From contig PBNV01000015.1 in the NCBI GenBank assembly GCA_002723345.1, forward strand, positions 27,176-91,175: a DNA stretch of 64,000 nucleotides. Reading direction: 5' to 3'. Source of the DNA: Rhodospirillaceae bacterium (lineage in GTDB: Bacteria; Pseudomonadota; Alphaproteobacteria; Rhodospirillales; UBA2165). Below the pieces are notes generated by a model, which worked only from the letters and a program-made list of their open reading frames with translations, had not been told where the DNA came from and made no database searches. This document shows positions 1 to 8,517 of the stretch, one piece after another. How positions within the stretch are numbered: the first letter of the stretch is position 1; each line of letters opens with the position of its first letter. Made by a program: the position numbers and the translations under genes.

Positions 1-1368
1 TGGTTCTCCCGTCCAATTTACTGATTTTGAAGCTCCTGACAGGTAATGTGAGGCTGCAACACCTATGCCCCGGTAGGGTCCCAGGTTACCCTTCTTCGTT
101 TTCCAGTCGCTCTCTTTTTCGACCCAGTCCAAACACTCCGGTAAACCATAACTATTGATCATAAGGTCATTCGCAGTGAAGGTGGGGGCGGATAAAAAAT
201 TTCGGCGGCGGAATTCGATCGGATCCATTTTGAGCCGATGGGAAATTTCATCAATGAGTGCTTCAAAGGCGTATCTAACCCCAACAGTTCCATGACCCCT
301 CATGGCACCCGGTGGTGGTGTATTCGTCAGTACACGAAGACCTTTATACCTTGCATTCTCAAAATTATAGACGCCAAATACAAGGCTTCCCGCGTAGAGG
401 ATAGTTACGACACCGTAACCGCTATACCCTCCACCACGCTGAATAACCTGAAAGTCAACGGCAGTAATAGTGCCGTCTTTTTTGACACCGATTTTCATTT
501 TTACGTCTGTTTCCGGGCGGCCTCGATGGGTAATAAATGTCTCTTCTCGGCTAACAACTAAACGGACGGTGCCTTTTGCTTTACGAGCGACAAGTGCGCA
601 CATCAGCTCTACGTTTAAGCACTCGGTCCGACAACCAAAGCCGCCTCCGATGTGGGGCTTAATTACGCGAATTTGTGACTGATCCATCTTGAGTGTTTTT
701 GCAAGCATGATATGCACGTAAAAAGGGACCTGAGTGCTGGCCCTGACTGTCATATAATCTCGTTCCGCATCGTATTCAGCTATCGCCGCGTGTGGTTCTG
801 TCTGAACCTGGCAAATCTCTGGGCAATTATAGGTTTCTTCGAGCACCATGTCGGCATCTTTAAGGGCTGAGTCTACGTCACCGATTTCATAATCGACTTC
901 GCGTTCGATATTACCCGGACGGTGATCGTGAAGGTCGATAGCATCTTCGGACATTGCATCTGAAGAGGTAAAATAAGCTGGAAGTTCTCTGTACTCGAAT
1001 TTTATCAGATCTAATGCTTTTTGAGCTGTTTCCACATCTACCGCAGCAACGCACGCAAGGGGTTCGCCTCTATATCGCACCTTGTCCCGAGCCATCGGGT
1101 ATTCAAAACGAGCAATGGGAAGTACACCGTAGGGCTCATCGCAATCTTCGCCTGTTATGATACCGCGCACGCCGGGCAAAGCCTCTGCTGCTGAAATATC
1201 CAGTCGAATGATTTCTGCGTGTGCGACAGGGCTCCTAAAAATTCTGCCCACCAGACAATTGTTGGGTAAGAAATCTGCTGAGTACAAGGCTTTGCCTGAG
1301 ACCTTTTCCGGTCCGTCAACAAGCGGCTGAGGAACTCCAATTGTCCGGGTGGGTTTGATCTCATTCAC
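1..1368 (-). CDS. hcrA: 4-hydroxybenzoyl-CoA reductase, molybdopterin (alpha) subunit, C-terminus cut by window edge
   Basis: This is a xanthine-dehydrogenase-family large subunit that binds molybdopterin cytosine dinucleotide. In 4-hydroxybenzoyl-CoA reductase it removes the para-hydroxyl of 4-hydroxybenzoyl-CoA to give benzoyl-CoA. I read 456 residues with no stop to base 1. The Mo-cofactor motif GGGFG is at about residues 241-245, followed by the RTECLNVELM segment; PPPGAMRGHGT is near residue 340. The stretches around GGGFG and MRGHGT match my memory of the Thauera/Rhodopseudomonas HcrA/HbaC enzymes better than true xanthine dehydrogenases. The start is GTG at 1368, overlapping the TGA of the upstream small subunit (GTGA), so the two are translationally coupled. 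The FAD-binding beta subunit is not seen and may lie beyond the left edge. Another aryl-CoA-type hydroxylase of the same family is the main alternative. Confidence 0.85.
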   Translation of the reverse strand, partial: MNEIKPTRTIGVPQPLVDGPEKVSGKALYSADFLPNNCLVGRIFRSPVAHAEIIRLDISAAEALPGVRGIITGEDCDEPYGVLPIARFEYPMARDKVRYRGEPLACVAAVDVETAQKALDLIKFEYRELPAYFTSSDAMSEDAIDLHDHRPGNIEREVDYEIGDVDSALKDADMVLEETYNCPEICQVQTEPHAAIAEYDAERDYMTVRASTQVPFYVHIMLAKTLKMDQSQIRVIKPHIGGGFGCRTECLNVELMCALVARKAKGTVRLVVSREETFITHRGRPETDVKMKIGVKKDGTITAVDFQVIQRGGGYSGYGVVTILYAGSLVFGVYNFENARYKGLRVLTNTPPPGAMRGHGTVGVRYAFEALIDEISHRLKMDPIEFRRRNFLSAPTFTANDLMINSYGLPECLDWVEKESDWKTKKGNLGPYRGIGVAASHYLSGASKSVNWTGEP

Positions 1369-1871
1369 GCTGCGACCTCCTTACCGGTTCTCTTCAATTC
1401 TGCTGCGGCGTATTGGACAGATTCGATGATTTTGACATAGCCCGTGCAGCGGCAAATATTGGCCGCTAGGCCTTGGCGGATGTCTTCCTCGGAGGGGTCC
1501 GGATTTTCTCGGAGCAAGCCCTCCGCTGCCATGATCATGCCGGGCGTGCAAAACCCGCATTGCGCCCCAAGTTTTTCATGGAAGCCGCGCTGAAGCGCCG
1601 ATAAGCGCCCCTGAACTTCTAAAGCCTCAATAGTCACAATGTCCTTGTCTGTGCAAGTCGCGGCGAGGGTCAAGCAGGCGTGCCGCGGCTGACCATCTAC
1701 AAGAACTGTGCAACAGCCGCACTCGCCTCCGTCACAACCAATTTTTGTTCCTGTAAGACCAAGTGACTCTCGGAGATAGTCTACGAGGAGCGTGTTGTCG
1801 TCGACAACATCGTCGTGCTCTCGTCCATTGACTGTGCAATGGAGAAGGGTCTTGTGGTTCTTTTTGCTCAT
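1365..1871 (-). CDS. hcrC: 4-hydroxybenzoyl-CoA reductase, 2x[2Fe-2S] (gamma) subunit
   Basis: This is the 168-residue small iron-sulfur subunit of a molybdenum hydroxylase/reductase, carrying electrons between the flavin or ferredoxin and the Mo site. The N-terminal plant-type [2Fe-2S] domain has Cys46, Cys51, Cys54 and Cys66 (motif CDGGECGCC). The C-terminal helical [2Fe-2S] domain has Cys105, Cys108, Cys140 and Cys142 (QCGFCTPG and CRCTGY). The length is typical of the family. The start is ATG at 1871. It is second to last in the visible minus-strand operon iorA-iorB-hcrC-hcrA, 26 nt after iorB and overlapping hcrA by 4 nt. The IGCDGGECG context and the HcrA-like partner favour 4-hydroxybenzoyl-CoA reductase over CO or xanthine dehydrogenase. 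Confidence 0.88.
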   Translation of the reverse strand: MSKKNHKTLLHCTVNGREHDDVVDDNTLLVDYLRESLGLTGTKIGCDGGECGCCTVLVDGQPRHACLTLAATCTDKDIVTIEALEVQGRLSALQRGFHEKLGAQCGFCTPGMIMAAEGLLRENPDPSEEDIRQGLAANICRCTGYVKIIESVQYAAAELKRTGKEVAA

Positions 1872-1897
1872 CGAGGGGTCCTTGGTGCTTTTAAGGT

Positions 1898-3331
1898 TTA
1901 ATGGGTGGCGTCGGGATTGGCGTGAGCAAGGAGCAGGCTCTGGTCGACATCTGCGGCGACCTTGTCAACTCCTGCCTCAAGCTTTGTTGACCAGTCCGTG
2001 AAAATAGCGGCAAGCTTCTCGTGCCCGCCGCGGCGAACCGCTCCGTATCCTCGTGCCCAGATGGAGAGCCGAGCGGTCTGGCAGGCCAGCTCATAATCCA
2101 AGGCAGCGGCGGCTTTTACGGCCTCTAGCCATTCAAGCATGTATGCCTGTTCTTCCAGATATTGGGCACTTCTGCGTCGCAGAAATTTGAGCGACGCAAG
2201 TATTTTTAAAAGGGCAAAGCCAAAAGCGCTTCCCGTCGGAATATGCAGCGCCAAGCCATTGCCCCTCTCGAGCTTTTTGATTCGGGGTAAAAGCCAAGAG
2301 AGAGATGGCGGCAGCATGCCGATAATTTCGTCCCGGCCAGGCTTGAAATAGTCCGTAAGCCGAAGAGGCGTGTCTTCGCTAACGCCGAGTTCGCCGCGAA
2401 TTCGCGCAAGTCGTCCCGGGCGCGTTTTTAGCTGAGCAACGCGGACGACGTCCTCGAAGGTCATCCACAAAGCCATACGTTGTGCTACTTCTCGGGTGAG
2501 GACTAGGGTCGGCTCCGTGTCTAATGCGCGCACCAAATTCAGGCGATCCAAATACAAATCAGCATAAGCCGCGTCCTGGTAATCCACAAGTTTTGCGATG
2601 CCATGGGCTACGGTCGCTTTGATCGCTTCCGGGTAAGTTTCCAGCCTCTCATTGAAAGAGGCAGGAGCCGGTTTGAGCGGCCTGTCGGGGTCCTCCAGGA
2701 TTTCGGATCCACCATTCCGGGCAGCCTGCAGACCCGCATTATAGCCTGTGAGATTAGATTCGACAGCAACCCCTTTTTCTTCGATCGCGGCGCGACCATG
2801 CTTTTCGCTAAGCGGTAAAATCCCACTTCCGATGATGGCGCCAAACATTACTGAGTTAATGCGGCTTGCCGAGCTACCGGCGAGGTTACTCACATCCAAA
2901 CAAATCACATCCTTTGCAGCCTTTTCGAGAGACTCCATCATCGGTTTACCGTCAATCGTGCCGTCACCGGCGGACATTTTTTCTGCTGTTGAATATACCC
3001 TATCCAATCCGGTAATGACCGTGGTGGTTTCTGTAACAAATCCCCGTTCCAGAGCTCGGCCGGCCTCGGTTGGTTCCAATGCTGCCATAATGTCCAGATC
3101 TCCGGTCGCCGGGAACAGTGTGAAAACTGGGTCCATCGGCGGGTTCTTCTCCGGGAACAACTCAAAATAGTACGTGGTTGCACCGGTTCGCTGCGCGACG
3201 CCCGGAGTTGATGTCGCCTGCGCCGGATATCCAGCATTGTAAGACGCTTCCACCAGCCAGTCTGCAAGCACGCCGCCACCCTGGCCGCCGAGCGCGCCGA
3301 TTAGAATACACAGAGGACGATCCGCGGTCAT
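1898..3331 (-). CDS. iorB: Indolepyruvate oxidoreductase subunit beta, long form
   Basis: This is the gamma/beta-type subunit of a 2-oxoacid:ferredoxin oxidoreductase (477 residues). The N-terminal third begins with GALGGQGGGVLADWLVEA, the glycine-rich POR-gamma signature, and includes TPGVAQRTGATTYY. Archaeal IorB is only about 200 residues. The extra C-terminal region of roughly 250 residues is the DUF6537-like extension found in proteobacterial long forms. The partner IorA is 3 nt upstream, so the two form one complex that oxidatively decarboxylates aryl-pyruvates to aryl-acetyl-CoA and reduces ferredoxin. The hcrC start lies 26 nt downstream. Reduced ferredoxin is the donor used by 4-hydroxybenzoyl-CoA reductase in denitrifiers, so the co-operonic arrangement is biochemically sensible; the real substrate cannot be read from the sequence. 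Confidence 0.85.
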   Translation of the reverse strand: MTADRPLCILIGALGGQGGGVLADWLVEASYNAGYPAQATSTPGVAQRTGATTYYFELFPEKNPPMDPVFTLFPATGDLDIMAALEPTEAGRALERGFVTETTTVITGLDRVYSTAEKMSAGDGTIDGKPMMESLEKAAKDVICLDVSNLAGSSASRINSVMFGAIIGSGILPLSEKHGRAAIEEKGVAVESNLTGYNAGLQAARNGGSEILEDPDRPLKPAPASFNERLETYPEAIKATVAHGIAKLVDYQDAAYADLYLDRLNLVRALDTEPTLVLTREVAQRMALWMTFEDVVRVAQLKTRPGRLARIRGELGVSEDTPLRLTDYFKPGRDEIIGMLPPSLSWLLPRIKKLERGNGLALHIPTGSAFGFALLKILASLKFLRRRSAQYLEEQAYMLEWLEAVKAAAALDYELACQTARLSIWARGYGAVRRGGHEKLAAIFTDWSTKLEAGVDKVAADVDQSLLLAHANPDATH

Positions 3332-3334
3332 GAC

Positions 3335-5494
3335 TCAAGCACCCATAGCGGACAGGAGGCCACGATTAATGGCAGAGAAAAATTTTCTCATGGGTCGCGG
3401 GTTGCGGATGGCCTCGGCCTTATAGAAAGAGGGGCACAGCTGGGCGGCATGGGCAACTTCGCCGCAGTGACCACAGGCAAAGCAGCCCTGATCCACATGT
3501 GCAATGGGTGTTTCTTTGAAGGGATCACTGCTTTCCTTGAGTGTAAGGGAAGGGCAGCCGTTCAGGCGCATGCAGGAATGATCGCCTGTACAGACTTCCT
3601 CGTCGACGCCGAACTTCTCCTGAACAACCGTCTGGCCCGCTTTTAGGGCCTTGGCTTTGGCCGGGCGTTCTTTCCGCTGACGAGCGAGCATGCATTCATT
3701 ATTGGATATTACGACGCGGAGCCCATATTCCCGGGCGTCTAAGGCTTCCCCGATTACACGCTTAGATTCCTCAAGACTGTATGAGTCGACATATTTGATC
3801 CATTCGACGCCCACCCCTCTGAGAGCGCTCTCGATTGTCACGAGCGACGCTTTGCCGATGGGTGTGGCCCCAGTGGAGGGGAGTTTGTGCTGACCGGTCG
3901 CAGCGGCGTAGCCGTTATCAAGAATGACCAGCACCGAGTCATATTCGTTCCAACGGGCATTGATGACACCCGAGGTAAACCCATTATGCCAGAAGCCACC
4001 ATCACCCATTATTGCAACGTTGGATTGACCCAGGCTCGGCCCAACGGCGCCGCTGCTGGCCAAGGACAGCCCATATCCCAGAACGGTATTACCAACATTG
4101 AATGGTGGTAAGGAACCAAAAAGATTGCAGCCAATGTCCATGGAAACGTGGAACTTACCGCGCTCTTTCATGAGTAGTTTCATGGCGGCCATTATTGGGC
4201 GCTCAGGGCAGCCGGTGCAAAAGGAGGGCGGCCTCGCTGGCATGGGGCCTCGAATGTGAGATTGCGCGACAGAATACTCGTTTTTAATTGCGGCTTCTGC
4301 GATGCCTGCGGTTGAGTTCTCTCCCTCGTCCGAGACCAGGGTCAGAAATTTTGCTACGCCCTCTCGAACCACGTCTGTAACATATTCTCCTGCCATGGGA
4401 AGTACGTCTTTTCCATGGATGGCGCACTCCATCTGGCACCGTTGTGCGATCTCGGCAATTTGAGACTCAATGTAGTTGGGGTTTCCCTCCTCCACGACCA
4501 GGATGTGGTCCTTCTCGGCCATGAAGTCCTGAATTTCGTCTGGGATCAGCGGATAAACGAGGTTGAGGCAGAGGATGGGGATATCTGTATTCCCATAGGC
4601 GTCTGCGGCGCCAAGGCGCCGAAGCGCACGCAGGAGAACAGTATAGGTGCCGCCTTGGGTGATGATGCCGAACGAGCCGCCTTTGCCCTGGAACAGCTCG
4701 TTTATCCTATGATCTCTGGCAAACTGCTGCGCCGCTGGCAATCGCTCTTCGAATTTGGCTTTTTCATGCCTATAGGTCGCCGGCGGCAGAACAATTTTAT
4801 CGACGTCGTAAATCTGGTCCGGCACTGGATTGTTGGCGTTAAACTTCCCAATCTTATTATCTTTAGCTGTAAAATCACCAGTCAGGTGACAGGCTCGAAT
4901 GCGCATATTGTAGAAGATCGGCATGGAGCAGGCTTCGGACAGATCGAAGGACTGCTGCGCCAGCTCAACCATCCGGCCGAGGTTGTAGCGGGGGTCTAGT
5001 AACGGAATAGCGGACTTCATGGCAAAGGTGTAGGTCCGTTCCTGCATGATGCTAGAGCCCTCTCCATAGTCATCACCGAGGATGATCAGAGACCCGCCGA
5101 CCACCCCAGAGGAGGCAAGATTTGACAAAGCGTCTGACGCTACATTTGTTCCTACCACTGATTTCCATGTCACGGCGCCCCGAATGGGGTAGCCGATTGA
5201 GGCGCTCAAAAGGGCAGCAGCACCGGCCTCGGAGGCTGATTGCTCGTAGTGGATGCCCATGGGCTTGAGAATTTCTTCGCTGGCGTCAGCAAGAACATCA
5301 ATAAGATGTGACATTGGGGCACCTGGATATCCGCCTACGTAGGATATGCCTGATTGGAGTAGGGCTTTGGTAATTGCAAGGATGCCCTCCCCGTGAAACG
5401 TCTCTCCATCGCTCAACAGAAGTTTTTCGATCTCCTTTTTAAAGGAGCGTTCGCCAACTGTTAAGACGCGTGCTACCGCTGTTCCACCATCCAT
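3335..5494 (-). CDS. iorA: Indolepyruvate:ferredoxin oxidoreductase subunit alpha
   Basis: This is the large TPP-dependent subunit, 719 residues with the chosen start. It converts indolepyruvate or similar aryl-pyruvates plus CoA to aryl-acetyl-CoA, CO2 and reduced ferredoxin. Visible features are the pyrimidine-binding domain (VGGYPGAP, then AVTWKSVVGTNVA), the CTGCPERP motif, and the TPP/Mg site around MGDGGFWHNG and DNGYAAATG. A C-terminal Cys-rich ferredoxin-like domain holds CTGDHSC, the Cys of NGCP, and CFACGHC. The reading frame stays open to 5677, but I place the start at ATG 5494. A Shine-Dalgarno GGAGGG lies five bases before it, and the following residues (ARVLTVGERSF) match the usual N-terminus. 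The 61 residues upstream look non-coding. It is first in the iorA-iorB-hcrC-hcrA operon. Confidence 0.88.
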   Translation of the reverse strand: MDGGTAVARVLTVGERSFKKEIEKLLLSDGETFHGEGILAITKALLQSGISYVGGYPGAPMSHLIDVLADASEEILKPMGIHYEQSASEAGAAALLSASIGYPIRGAVTWKSVVGTNVASDALSNLASSGVVGGSLIILGDDYGEGSSIMQERTYTFAMKSAIPLLDPRYNLGRMVELAQQSFDLSEACSMPIFYNMRIRACHLTGDFTAKDNKIGKFNANNPVPDQIYDVDKIVLPPATYRHEKAKFEERLPAAQQFARDHRINELFQGKGGSFGIITQGGTYTVLLRALRRLGAADAYGNTDIPILCLNLVYPLIPDEIQDFMAEKDHILVVEEGNPNYIESQIAEIAQRCQMECAIHGKDVLPMAGEYVTDVVREGVAKFLTLVSDEGENSTAGIAEAAIKNEYSVAQSHIRGPMPARPPSFCTGCPERPIMAAMKLLMKERGKFHVSMDIGCNLFGSLPPFNVGNTVLGYGLSLASSGAVGPSLGQSNVAIMGDGGFWHNGFTSGVINARWNEYDSVLVILDNGYAAATGQHKLPSTGATPIGKASLVTIESALRGVGVEWIKYVDSYSLEESKRVIGEALDAREYGLRVVISNNECMLARQRKERPAKAKALKAGQTVVQEKFGVDEEVCTGDHSCMRLNGCPSLTLKESSDPFKETPIAHVDQGCFACGHCGEVAHAAQLCPSFYKAEAIRNPRPMRKFFSAINRGLLSAMGA

Positions 5495-5803
5495 GCGGAC
5501 CCTCCAATCTTTAGTCACTGTATCTCGAGTGAAAGCGTATAATTGTTTGATAGACGGACACCGTGAAGTGTATGAGACGAGAGCAAGCGACTCAACATAA
5601 ATGTCCAGCACGGGTAATGTTTGGGGATCGGTGCCTACCTCAGGAAGTTTGATTGACGGATCTTTTCGAACTATCAAGTCCCTGAACTATCCATCAGCAG
5701 GAGTAGCCATGTATCGTGGCCACTTAAAAACCTTCGACGTGTCTTACACGCTCGAGCACGTGCTCGCCAATTTGGCTTATCGAACGATGGGTAGTGAACA
5801 TCC
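5495..5803. other. Divergent intergenic region upstream of iorA
   Basis: This 309-bp stretch lies between the start of iorA (minus) and the membrane protein gene (plus), so it should hold both promoters. The best regulatory sequence seen is the iorA ribosome-binding site just beyond 5494. The minus frame stays open to 5677, but the encoded peptide has no family resemblance. The small plus-strand frame at 5601-5813 also looks non-coding. I see no convincing operator. Confidence 0.4.
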
Positions 5804-6997
5804 GTGCCGGTAGAGGTGCTTCCGCTCGTTCAATTTCTGGTGGTTGCAGGGGCAATCCTCATGGTCACATCGGGATTGGGCCTTTTGTTAGCTGGTCTCT
5901 ATCCGGCTCCGTATCTTGACTCATGCCGAGCACTTGTAACTCGGGTCATCGGACCGATAATAGATTGTTCGTGGCGGTCCCTGCCTGCTCGAGCAACGTT
6001 ACTCGTTGTGAGGAGCTATCAAGCATACGTGCATTACTGGTTTCGCCAGTCGGAGAATAATTTTCTGGTCAGCGGTATGTTTACAGGCATTGTTTTGCTC
6101 GGAATACCTGCGGGGGCTTTTTTCAATGCTCTGCGCGGAGGTTCACCATTTTTATTGATCCTCCTGGCGAGCCTGGTTCTTGTTTTTATAACTCTGACGA
6201 TATTGACTGAGACATCCCGGCTCGGGGGCTTGGCTGGCCTCCTTTCAATATTTTTATTTCTGGTCTTGTTTGTTTTCGTCCCGGGTTATGTTTTCTATTC
6301 ACTTACGGACAGGCTTCTCAACCTCTCAGTCGGGCGCGCTTTTATTGGTAGCTTCCTTGTTGTCCCACTACTTTATCTCTCAGCGCAATCAAGTATCCTC
6401 GCAATCTCTCAATTTTTTCCGGGCCGTGGCGCTGGGGGTTTGAGACAGATGAAACTCTATCTGATCGCTTTTATAGCCGCTTTGCCCCTTGCCTACCTAT
6501 TGACGTTTGGTACGTTTTTGGTGGACCAGTTTACTGATGCATACAAATTAGTTCCAACGACTTGGGAGAGGCTTATGGCGGGAGTTCTGGTTTTAAGCGT
6601 TAGTATTTCGCTCACGGTACACACGTTAACCAGAGGAAAACGTCAAAATGCAGTCGGTGTGAGGGACCTGGTGGCACTTTCTATAAAGGTCGTTCCAATA
6701 GCCGTGGCTTGCATTGCAGTGACTACTGGAGATTTGCATATCAGCACGGTACAGGGCTTGTATTGGAGAGAAACGCTGGATGTTAGGCTTGTTTTCTGGA
6801 TATTCTTTTTAGCGTTTTTACCGACAATTTTGATTTTGCTGGTTCACGGCATTCTATTCCTCGCTAGGATGATATCATGTTTTTTTCCAAAATCTAACGG
6901 AGTAGGGAACCACGAGATATCTCGAGCCTGTGTCCTGATCGGCAGTTCGAGTGCATCAGTTGGCGTTCTCGCCTCTGTGCTATCTGCAGTGATCTGA
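5804..6997 (+). CDS. Hypothetical polytopic membrane protein
   Basis: The product is a 397-residue integral membrane protein that I do not recognise. About ten hydrophobic segments are visible, starting at residues 5-30 and then near 90-110, 125-145, 150-180, 190-215, 225-245, 265-290, 300-320, 330-360 and at the C-terminus, with short polar loops and no large soluble domain. The start is GTG at 5804; an ATG start inside would remove the first hydrophobic segment. It stands alone on the plus strand between the divergent ior-hcr operon and the aromatic-acid importer, 247 bp before the binding-protein gene. Its position suggests a link to transport or membrane physiology of the aromatic locus, but no function is assigned. 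Confidence 0.6.
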   Translation: MPVEVLPLVQFLVVAGAILMVTSGLGLLLAGLYPAPYLDSCRALVTRVIGPIIDCSWRSLPARATLLVVRSYQAYVHYWFRQSENNFLVSGMFTGIVLLGIPAGAFFNALRGGSPFLLILLASLVLVFITLTILTETSRLGGLAGLLSIFLFLVLFVFVPGYVFYSLTDRLLNLSVGRAFIGSFLVVPLLYLSAQSSILAISQFFPGRGAGGLRQMKLYLIAFIAALPLAYLLTFGTFLVDQFTDAYKLVPTTWERLMAGVLVLSVSISLTVHTLTRGKRQNAVGVRDLVALSIKVVPIAVACIAVTTGDLHISTVQGLYWRETLDVRLVFWIFFLAFLPTILILLVHGILFLARMISCFFPKSNGVGNHEISRACVLIGSSSASVGVLASVLSAVI

Positions 6998-7016
6998 TTT
7001 CTATGTGCTCAGAATT

Positions 7017-7045
7017 TTGACATTTCAATAACATTCAACTAAAAA
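7017..7045 (+). promoter_or_regulatory. Candidate sigma-70 promoter for the ABC importer operon
   Basis: A perfect -35 hexamer TTGACA at 7017-7022 is followed, after 17 bases, by TAAAAA at 7040-7045 (four of six matches to TATAAT). It would give a 5' leader of roughly 190 nt before the substrate-binding protein at 7245. The surroundings are A/T-rich. Confidence 0.45.
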
Positions 7046-7105
7046 ATTTAGTGAAGGATAATTTGCGCAAAAGTTAAGTTGCAAACAACATGTTGGAGAA
7101 AAGTT

Positions 7106-7123
7106 GTATCGGTTCGTCGATAC
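7106..7123. promoter_or_regulatory. Inverted repeat in the importer leader (candidate operator)
   Basis: GTATCG and CGATAC form perfect 6-bp arms separated by six bases. The repeat lies downstream of the candidate promoter and about 120 bp before the binding-protein start, where a repressor could act as a roadblock. No specific regulator can be assigned. Confidence 0.35.
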
Positions 7124-7244
7124 TCGGCTATATTCTCGATCTTGCGGGAGAAAAACCAGGGCTTGCTCTCCAACTGTAGTTTGATACGCAGCAACTTTGA
7201 GCTAAACAAGTTAATCCAGGGAATAATTTAACAGGAGATAATTA

Positions 7245-8426
7245 ATGTTTAAAAAGCTTATGCTTGCTGGGTCTGCTGTTGCCATGATGGTAGCAGGCAC
7301 TGCCCATGCCAGCGATACTGTAAAAGTCGGTATCGTGCTAACGCTAACGACACCCGCTGCCATTATCGGCAAGCAAATGAAAGCGGGTTTTGAAGTAGCC
7401 TATGATCATTTGGGTGGTCAGATCGCAGGCAAAAAATTGGAGCTCATTTTTGAAGATGATACCTTCAAGCCGAATATCGGAAAGCAAAAGACAGAAAAAC
7501 TGGTTAAGAGAGATAAAGTTGACTTTTTGACCGGATATATTTGGTCGCACGTGTTGGGTGCATCTGCGCCAGTCGGTTTTAAAGCTGGCAAAATAGTTAT
7601 CAGTTCAAATGCTGGCCATTCGATATTTGCAGGAAAAAAGTGCAACAAGAATTTTTTCAACGCCGCATGGGAGAATATGCAAACTCCCATGGCAATGGGC
7701 CAGTTGCTTAACAAGAAAAATGTCAAGTCCATTTACGTTCTTGCCCCGAACTACGCAGCTGGCAAGCAGATGATTACGGGCGTGGAGAAGACTTTTAAGG
7801 GTAAAATCGTAGGAAAAGAACTTACACCTATGAGCCACAAAGATTGGTCTGCAGAACTCTCGAAGATCAAAGCAGCAAAACCGGATGGGGTATTTGTATT
7901 TTACCCGGGCGCTTGGGGTCCTGCTTTCTTTACGCAGTACAAGCAGGCCGGACTGTCTGGGAAAATTCCGCTGTATAATGTGTTCTCAATTGATGGGGCC
8001 AACCTGCCGAGGTTCCAAAAGGCAAAAATGGATCATCTCGTGGGCATGATAAATACGGGACATTGGTCACCGGATCTGGATAATGCTGCAAACAAGCGAT
8101 TTGTTGCGGATTTCCGAAAAAAGTACCGGAATGAGTATCCCGCGCATTATGCGGCTCAAGCGTATGATAGCCTGATGATGATTGCCGCCGCAGTTGAACA
8201 GTCTGGTGGTGATCCGAAGAACGTAGATGCTGTTCGTTCTGCAATGGAGCAAGCAAAGTTTGCATCAGTTCGTGGGCCATTTAAGTTTGGTAAGAACCAC
8301 TTTCCTATCCAAAACTTCTATTCTCGGGAAGTCGTTAAGGATAAGGACGGAACTTGGATGCTAAACAAGCGCGAGACAGTTCTTAAGAACCACGCACCGG
8401 CTATGTCTAGTGAGTGTAAGCTATAG
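7245..8426 (+). CDS. ABC transporter periplasmic substrate-binding protein (LivK/aromatic-acid type)
   Basis: This 393-residue type I periplasmic binding protein belongs to the branched-chain amino acid family, several members of which bind benzoate-like acids. A Sec signal peptide is clear: MFKK, a hydrophobic core of small residues, and a likely AHA/S cleavage near residue 22. The mature protein begins with DTVKVGIVLTLT and keeps the alternating lobes of the family (TGYIWSHVLGA, SSNAGHS, YAAQAYDSLMMIAAA). A good ribosome-binding site (AGGAGA) precedes ATG 7245. It heads a five-gene importer operon, and a strong hairpin after the stop probably sets its higher expression. Neighbouring box, bclA and hcr genes suggest that the ligand is an aromatic carboxylate; this is inference from context. 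Confidence 0.85.
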   Translation: MFKKLMLAGSAVAMMVAGTAHASDTVKVGIVLTLTTPAAIIGKQMKAGFEVAYDHLGGQIAGKKLELIFEDDTFKPNIGKQKTEKLVKRDKVDFLTGYIWSHVLGASAPVGFKAGKIVISSNAGHSIFAGKKCNKNFFNAAWENMQTPMAMGQLLNKKNVKSIYVLAPNYAAGKQMITGVEKTFKGKIVGKELTPMSHKDWSAELSKIKAAKPDGVFVFYPGAWGPAFFTQYKQAGLSGKIPLYNVFSIDGANLPRFQKAKMDHLVGMINTGHWSPDLDNAANKRFVADFRKKYRNEYPAHYAAQAYDSLMMIAAAVEQSGGDPKNVDAVRSAMEQAKFASVRGPFKFGKNHFPIQNFYSREVVKDKDGTWMLNKRETVLKNHAPAMSSECKL

Positions 8427-8455
8427 GACGGATGGCTGCAGTATTTTGTGGATCG

Positions 8456-8479
8456 GGGGGCGCTTCGGCGCCCCCTTTT
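8456..8479 (+). terminator. Strong GC hairpin with T-tract after the binding-protein gene
   Basis: GGGGGCGC and GCGCCCCC form a perfect 8-bp stem around a TTCG tetraloop, followed by TTTT. It sits 30 bp after the binding-protein stop and 40 bp before the first permease gene. That position fits a partial terminator or mRNA-stabilising structure giving excess binding protein over membrane components. Confidence 0.85.
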
Positions 8480-8517
8480 CCTGGCATCATAGACTTCAAA
8501 ATATCTCGAAAAATTAA

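Noticed and set aside
4415..4999. Plus-strand frame of 194 codons
   Set aside because: It is antisense to iorA, which is a well-supported gene.
5495..5677. N-terminal extension of iorA
   Set aside because: The 61 residues do not resemble the family, and a strong ribosome-binding site precedes ATG 5494.
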